This document shows, in pieces, positions 58,631 to 64,000 of a stretch of 64,000 nt of DNA. The position numbers and the translations under genes were made by a program. The stretch covers positions 4,625,917-4,689,916 of the forward strand of contig KV748178.1 in assembly GCA_001692895.1 (NCBI GenBank). Direction: 5' to 3'. The DNA is from Cenococcum geophilum 1.58 (Eukaryota > Ascomycota > Dothideomycetes > Gloniales > Gloniaceae). The notes under the pieces are model-generated. The model was not told where the DNA came from. It was given only the letters and a program-made list of their open reading frames with translations, and did not search any database. Position 1 is the first letter of the stretch, and every line of letters begins with the position of its first letter.

Positions 58631-58989
58631 CCCTTAATAATGCGGTTGCTATAAGTTCTGCTTATAGGTATTAGTAAATTTCTTTAAAACTCTTATACTG
58701 TTATACACCCCAGTTTTAGATTTTTAACGCAGTAGTGGTTTAATAATATCCCTTATTAAGCAGAACTAGCAGTTTAAGCTTAGCTAATAATCGGCACCGT
58801 AATTAATGTACTAACGCTACCTCCACTTCCGTTCTATTCTACTCATTATAAACTAGCCTAGTAACAGCCCCACCCACTCTCTAAATGCGGGACAGTATAA
58901 CTAAGCGGGACCTAGAAGTCCTTATAAGGGCTAAAAGCTAACGTATATACTACTAAATCGTTTAGATATTGTATTAAAATACGTCGTCC

Positions 58990-59660
58990 CGTAAAATAGA
59001 CTGTTGGGCCTATATATAAAGAGTTTATATTAACTACTCTAACTCCTAACTTTAGTAGTATTTTTAGTATCTTTAACTTGAATTCCTTATTTACGTTACC
59101 TACTAGAGTTACTATACCAAAGTAAACTACGTTAAATATACTATTTTCGCAAGCTTATACACTTTATTACTTTCTATAGTGTCTATTAAGGCGATAGTAG
59201 GTGTAGTTTTAGTTGGCGTAGTCTTCTAGATCTTCTATATCGTCTCCTTTAGGCTAGATCGTGCGAGGTCTATATGCGACTTGTCAATTACGGATACTAT
59301 ATATATTCTATTCCGGTAATCTTTTGTTAAGGTTTCGTGCTTACTTATTTTTTGCGTTGCTATATCCAATTTTGCGAGCTCGCTGTAAGTAAAATTGTCT
59401 AAGTAGCGGGGTAGTTTAGAGGGGTAGGCTTCATCGGCCTATTTATATTTCGCGCGCTAGGCGTGCTAATTTGCTAACGTGCATAGATATTAAAATGCTT
59501 GGCGTCTTAAACGAGCCTTAATTATTTAGCGCCCTAATGCTAAAGTAAATGTCGCTATTAATGCTGGGTCTTTAACATTTTTGTTAAGTAAATTTAGTGG
59601 TAGTGTTTTTAATGCCTTAAATATCCCGGCAAAGGTAAGTAACTATATAACCCGCGTTTC
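58990..59660 (-). pseudogene. Unidentified protein relic
   Basis: The minus-strand frame is continuous: GIFKALKTLPLNLLNKNVKD, PALIATFTLALGR, then ADEAYPSKLPRYLDNFTYSE, LAKLDIATQKISKHETLTKD, YRNRIYIVSVIDKSHIDLAR and TPTIALIDTIES, with a few RIP-type stops. It looks like a real, fairly long protein without a domain I can name. Confidence 0.45.
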
Positions 59661-62600
59661 TCTACCTATAATAGGCTGCTAACCCTTTATTTATAACAAT
59701 TGGCAGCCTAATTTAAACCCTACGTATTCTTTTATTGCTTAAACAGGAATTATTACACCGTATACCCTTTAACTAATCTCTGTTACGCACAATACCCTAT
59801 AATTAATATGCATAATGGCCGCTATATATATTAGACGCTTGGTATCTTATCCCGTATAGATATATTTATAGTGCCCTTCCTACCCTTTAATATATCTAGC
59901 AGCCTAGGCTTTATACCTAGCTATAATAAGGCCTACTAATGGTATATGGCACTCATTATAACCTCTTAACGATCTTTATTAATCGCTGCCCTCGCTCCTA
60001 TTTATAATTATATAGCTATGCTTTTAGAACTAATAAGTACTATATTTAACGCTTTTTTCTTTTTAAGTTAGACTGTTTAAGCCCTTAGGAATAAGGATAA
60101 AGTATACCTTAATCTACTACCTACTAAAACATTTACTAACTAATCCAGACCCTTTACATCACACTGCTACTAAGAAAATACCTATCCTTATTAAACATGC
60201 CTAGAATAGAAGAGTATTATATACTTTATAAAACGTCCAAAACTAGCTATAATAAAATAGCTAGAGTCTTTCCTAATAATTAGGGAAAAGAACAGTTTGA
60301 ATTTGTTAAAGTAGGTTATAAATCTAGGTAATTTCTAATAGATCTTAAGCTTTATAGGTTTTGAAATAGATCGGTTTCCGCTATAATTTACCTACTAAAC
60401 CCGAGTACGCTTAAGTCCTAATAAATTTTTGCATTAGTAGCATTGGAAAGCAGTTATATACTTTATTAGAAGCAGTAAGATAAATGCAAGGCGGGGGGCA
60501 AATTATAAAAGAAGTAAACACAGCAAAATTAAAGGTTAAATAGTTAACGTTACTAGAGGGGTCTCCTAGCGACTTAAAAAAAAGCAACGTAGAGGAGGGT
60601 TTGCGTGCTCTAGGCTTTTAGATAGGGTTTTATAGTGTAAAATATCCGTAGTATATATTACATGTCTAGGAAAACCTGCTATTTAACTACTAGATTATTA
60701 ATTCTCGTTTTAAATAGCATTAATTTCTCCCATTTTACTTTCTTCTTACTCCCTATATTCTTAGAATTGAAGTCTACTATGCCCCCGCCTTATTAGTGCT
60801 GCTAGCTATCCGCTATACTTTAGCCCGTTACCAATACTATGGTTAAAAAACCTTCTTTAGGGAATTTATTTATTAAGGGAATTATTACAAAGTTCTTATA
60901 TTTTTAGGTGCAGTTAAGAAAATAAATAGTAGAAAAGAAATCCTATAATAGATAGAGCGTAAGATATAGGATAATAGAAATCATAATATAAGGTATAGTA
61001 TAGAAGAGGATTAGGATAAAGATGGGGATACGTATAAGGATGTATATAGGGAGGACATAGTCGCCAGGATTAAGGCTTTAGGGATTAATTTAAAGAAGAA
61101 TATGTCTCTCCGCTAGCAATTATTCCTTCTATAAATAGTATAGCGAAGGCTATTATATGACGTTTTCGCATTTCTATGTATAATTATAGCGTACTAATTC
61201 ACACCTCCCTTATGTTATATAATTATACTTATAGCCAGCCGAGCTAGGCTTCTTTACTTATAATAGGTTAGCCTCCTATATTCTGCAAGCATACTTAATC
61301 TTACCCTTTACCGATCTTTTACTATCTATAGTAAGGCTAAAACTAGCGTCTTTTTGTGTTTATGCCGTCTAGTAAGTTAGATTTAGGCCTACCTTCGCGC
61401 ATTCTATGCCGTTTATAGCCCAACTTAAATCTATATGCTTCCTTGTTATTCCAATAAAAACTCTTATAAAGTTTAACTTTGCTAATATATATGTACTGCC
61501 TCTGCTAGGGTTTTACTAATTAATGTATAAATAGACCTCTAAGACCTCTAAAGACCTCCAAAGACTAGCGATAACTTACCCGCTAAGGCAAGTAGCACAT
61601 AATCCGCCCCTTTTATATCTTTAGTAATCTAATCACTACTCTTAGGTACCTATTGTCGTAATAGATACATCTAATAAAAGCTAAAAGTCAGCCTATTGGG
61701 TTCTAAAGTTAGGAGAAGAGATTTCTAAGGAGGATAAAAAACGAGATATTACCTTTATAGAATAGGAAGAAGGCGATTTACGTAAAGCAAAAGTAAGTAA
61801 TTACCTATATTATAAGTAAACAGGTCCCTAATATCTTAAAGATTTATAAGATTATCGGCATTCTATATACTTAACCCGATATTTGCCAGGCTGTAGTTCC
61901 CATATATAATACAATTATTTAAATAACTTTAGTTGTACTACGCTACCATAGTAGCAGATTAGTTATAGCGGAAATTAATTATAGTAGAATATTAATGAGG
62001 TCTAATTACTTTTCCGGCGATGTACAGTTTATAGAAGGTGGAAAGAAAGCTTTAGAATAATTGGATAAAGAGGTAAAGGAACTTAATAAAGCCAACTAGG
62101 ATACTACGCCCCACTTTTTAGTTAGACTCGCGTACTTTGCTACCCCAATGCTTGCGGTAGCTTTAGTACTTCCATATAGGGAATAATTAAGTTTATATAG
62201 AGGAACCACGCTACTTAAATTACTTAATTTTATTTAAAGAATATAAGATCTTATGTGGCTTACATAATGGCCTAGCGATTTGCCGTTATTTTATAACTAA
62301 GTCCAAAGCCTTTCCGCCTTATACCTTTACCTTTATTTATACTTACACCCTATCGCAATTTCTGTTCCGTTTTATGGCTTAACTTTCCCCCCTAGACGAA
62401 TTATAAAATCCTAGTTATTCTTTAGGCCGTTATATATTACACCTAATTCTCTAAGCCTATTCTTTATAGAGGGTAATAGAGGGTGGCAAAAGCACTATAG
62501 ACCCTAAGAGGCGGTGTAGATCTCCGAACGTAATAGAAATCACTCTATATCTGCATTTCTTTTATTAGAGCCACTTAAATAAAGGCAGGTTAACACCCTT

Positions 62601-62949
62601 CCAGCTATATATAATTGGAGTAATTACTTAATCTATAATCCCTCTCCGAGCTTCCCTCTTTAATTTGTTACCTATCCCTTTAGCGGTAAAATATATCCTA
62701 CGGTTATTAATAAGAGCTCGCTAATAGAACCAATATAATTAGGTTAAGTTGTCTAGTTACTATTATGCGTGTGTACAGATCACTTATTAGTAGGACGCTA
62801 CTAGCCGAAGGGATATTTTAAAAGAAGGGATGGACCTAAATTACTCCCTTAAATATTGCTTAAGACGCAGTTGAAACTAGAACTAGAAAAAAAAACCAAC
62901 AAAATATATTATCTAAAAGTATTCCGCTTGGCTTAGCGCAGCTTATAAA
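59661..62949. other. RIP-mutated block
   Basis: About 3.3 kb. One + strand stretch at about 61990-62180 reads ELNKANQDTTPHFLVRLAYF-like sequence (with TAG for one Gln or Trp) and may be a further relic. Otherwise nothing can be supported. Confidence 0.35.
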
Positions 62950-64000
62950 TAGTGAGAAATATAGCGACTTAAAACTTATATGCTAGGGGCTAGAGTTTAA
63001 AGTCTATAAAGCGATTATATGCACCTAATCTCCTGTACTTACAGCTGCCTATAATAGAGGCTTTTAGGTAAAAGCTAACTAAATATCTAGTGGAATTAAC
63101 CCTAGCTAGGAACTAACTAATGGGTAGAAGGCGGCGACTAATATTATAAATATTAACGAGTTCGATTCCAGCACCGTTAAGAAAATAATCCAATTTATAT
63201 ATAAGAGCGACTATAATAATGGCGAGGAGGGGTAAGGATCTAATATTGTAAGTGTGGAAACGCTTAGCCAAGGTAAGGGATATATTTGCACGCTAATCCA
63301 ATTTATCTATACTTAAAGTTCAATCTATAAAATTAGAGGTAGCGCAACTTAATAATATTAATGCCTTATCGCCATCTAAACTAGACAATAGCGGTGGCGA
63401 TAATAAAGACATAACGACACGGCCGATAACGGCTAATATTACACTTCGCCACGTCTATGTTAATATAATTGCCAATTATTACGATATACTACAGCTGAAA
63501 GAGCTTACGAATATAAAAATCTAATATATTCTAGGAACCAGCTAGTCCGTAAACGGGTTTCCTAATATTACTAGGGATGCCTTTAGCTTAATAGGCGACT
63601 TAGTATTACGTAATATAATTACCTTAACGGCGGCCGATCATGTCGAAGAGCTTATTAAACTTAAGGACTTCGTAGAGTTGGACATTATAGGCAATTTCGC
63701 TATTAACATTATATGGACGGCGATTACCGCATCTAAGGACATAGAGGAAAATTTTATATAGAAACTTTAAGCTGTCTAATCTTAGCTACAACAAATAAAA
63801 TCACTACTTTAATCCGCTAAGGTAAAGTGCGCCGCGGCTAAGCGCAAAAGTAAAAACATTAATAACTGTCTTAATGCCCTTAGCGGGACCAGAAACTATT
63901 ACAATATTAGTTACGGCGCCGAGTTTATATGTTATATTAAGGACAGCAGTTATCTACTTAACCCTCATTACCTTTATATACTTCGTTGCTTAAAGTGCCA
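62950..64000 (+). pseudogene. BTB/POZ-domain protein relic, runs off the window
   Basis: The + strand frame begins SDLKLIC-stop-GLEFKVYKAIICT-stop-SPVLTAA, the start of a BTB/POZ domain (SDL...EFKVHK...SPVL). It continues EFDSSTVKKIIQFIYKSDY, the typical strand-helix of the domain. After it, RDAFSLIGDLVLRN, DHVEELIKLKDFVELD and a C-terminal segment FICYIKDSSYLLNPHYLYIL continue up to the end. Stops are TAG/TAA at Gln/Trp/Arg sites. BTB proteins of this short type are multi-copy in many Pezizomycotina; function unknown. Confidence 0.75.

Larger units (their letters stand above)
20960..64000. other. RIP-mutated AT-rich compartment
   Basis: From about 21.0 kb to the end the DNA is strongly AT-rich, rich in TpA and poor in CpA. 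Frames of recognisable proteins are interrupted by TAG/TAA where Trp, Gln or Arg codons are expected, and key Asp/Glu codons are changed to Asn/Lys. This is the pattern of repeat-induced point mutation followed by decay. No intact long gene is seen. Exceptions with little or no RIP signature are the solo LTR at 38598-38771 and the GC-rich minisatellite at about 31254-31830. Confidence 0.9.

Noticed and set aside
20960-64000. Tandem arrays read as a CRISPR-like array
   Set aside because: The organism is a fungus, units are contiguous without unique spacers, and no cas-like gene is present.

Overview
The window is nuclear DNA from a filamentous ascomycete (Pezizomycotina). Evidence: short 49-184 bp introns with GT..AG ends and CTRAC-type branch sites, ascomycete-type housekeeping genes, and a sharp change at about 21 kb from ordinary gene-rich DNA to AT-rich DNA. 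The AT-rich part carries the signature of repeat-induced point mutation (RIP): C:G to T:A transitions, loss of CpA, excess TpA, and stop codons where TGG, CAG, CAA or CGA would be expected. I cannot name the species. Two-compartment genomes of this type are known in several Dothideomycetes and some other Pezizomycotina.

Region 1 (1-20121) is the gene-dense part. It holds an Scw1/Whi3-type RNA-binding protein (1189-2934, +), mitochondrial small-subunit ribosomal protein mS45 (4195-5602, +), a TMEM208/SND2-type ER protein (5978-6659, -), APC/C subunit 3, BimA/Cdc27 (7176-9841, +), a 1-acyl-glycerol-3-phosphate acyltransferase (10850-12277, +), an unidentified tetraspan membrane protein (13230-14032, -), a microsomal NADH-cytochrome b5 reductase (16464-17561, +) and an HSL-type alpha/beta hydrolase (18552-19761, +). 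These are mostly unrelated housekeeping genes, not an operon or cluster. Exon structures were worked out by hand from splice sites, reading phase and protein continuity.

The boundary (20122-22038) is a serine/threonine kinase gene on the minus strand. Its catalytic and C-terminal part is open and looks normal. Its 5' part is damaged by RIP. That 5' part is exactly the segment that has a second copy at 29455-30613, so the limit of RIP damage nearly coincides with the limit of the duplication.

Region 2 (about 21-64 kb) is a RIP-mutated block with no intact conventional gene that I can see. It contains one complete dead Ty3/gypsy chromodomain retrotransposon (22063-28008; 344-bp LTRs, 5-bp target duplication), a MITE-like foldback element, a possible LINE relic, and a graveyard of genes whose frames can still be read through RIP-type stop codons. 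These are a chromo-like domain, a small protein kinase, an AAA+ ATPase with its N-terminal DUF7025-type domain, a FunK1-type kinase, a BTB/POZ protein running off the right end, and several continuous but unidentified frames. Inside this decayed DNA lie sequences without RIP damage: a 174-bp solo LTR with perfect target duplications, inserted into the dead kinase, and a GC-rich 12-bp minisatellite that is open in several frames. Further minisatellites occur at about 45.0-45.7, 53.0-53.7, 57.0-57.3 and 58.4-58.6 kb. A cluster of ambiguous bases lies at 39754-39820.

I found no convincing tRNA, rRNA, CRISPR-like array or telomere repeat. In region 2, boundaries of relics are approximate and given as such.
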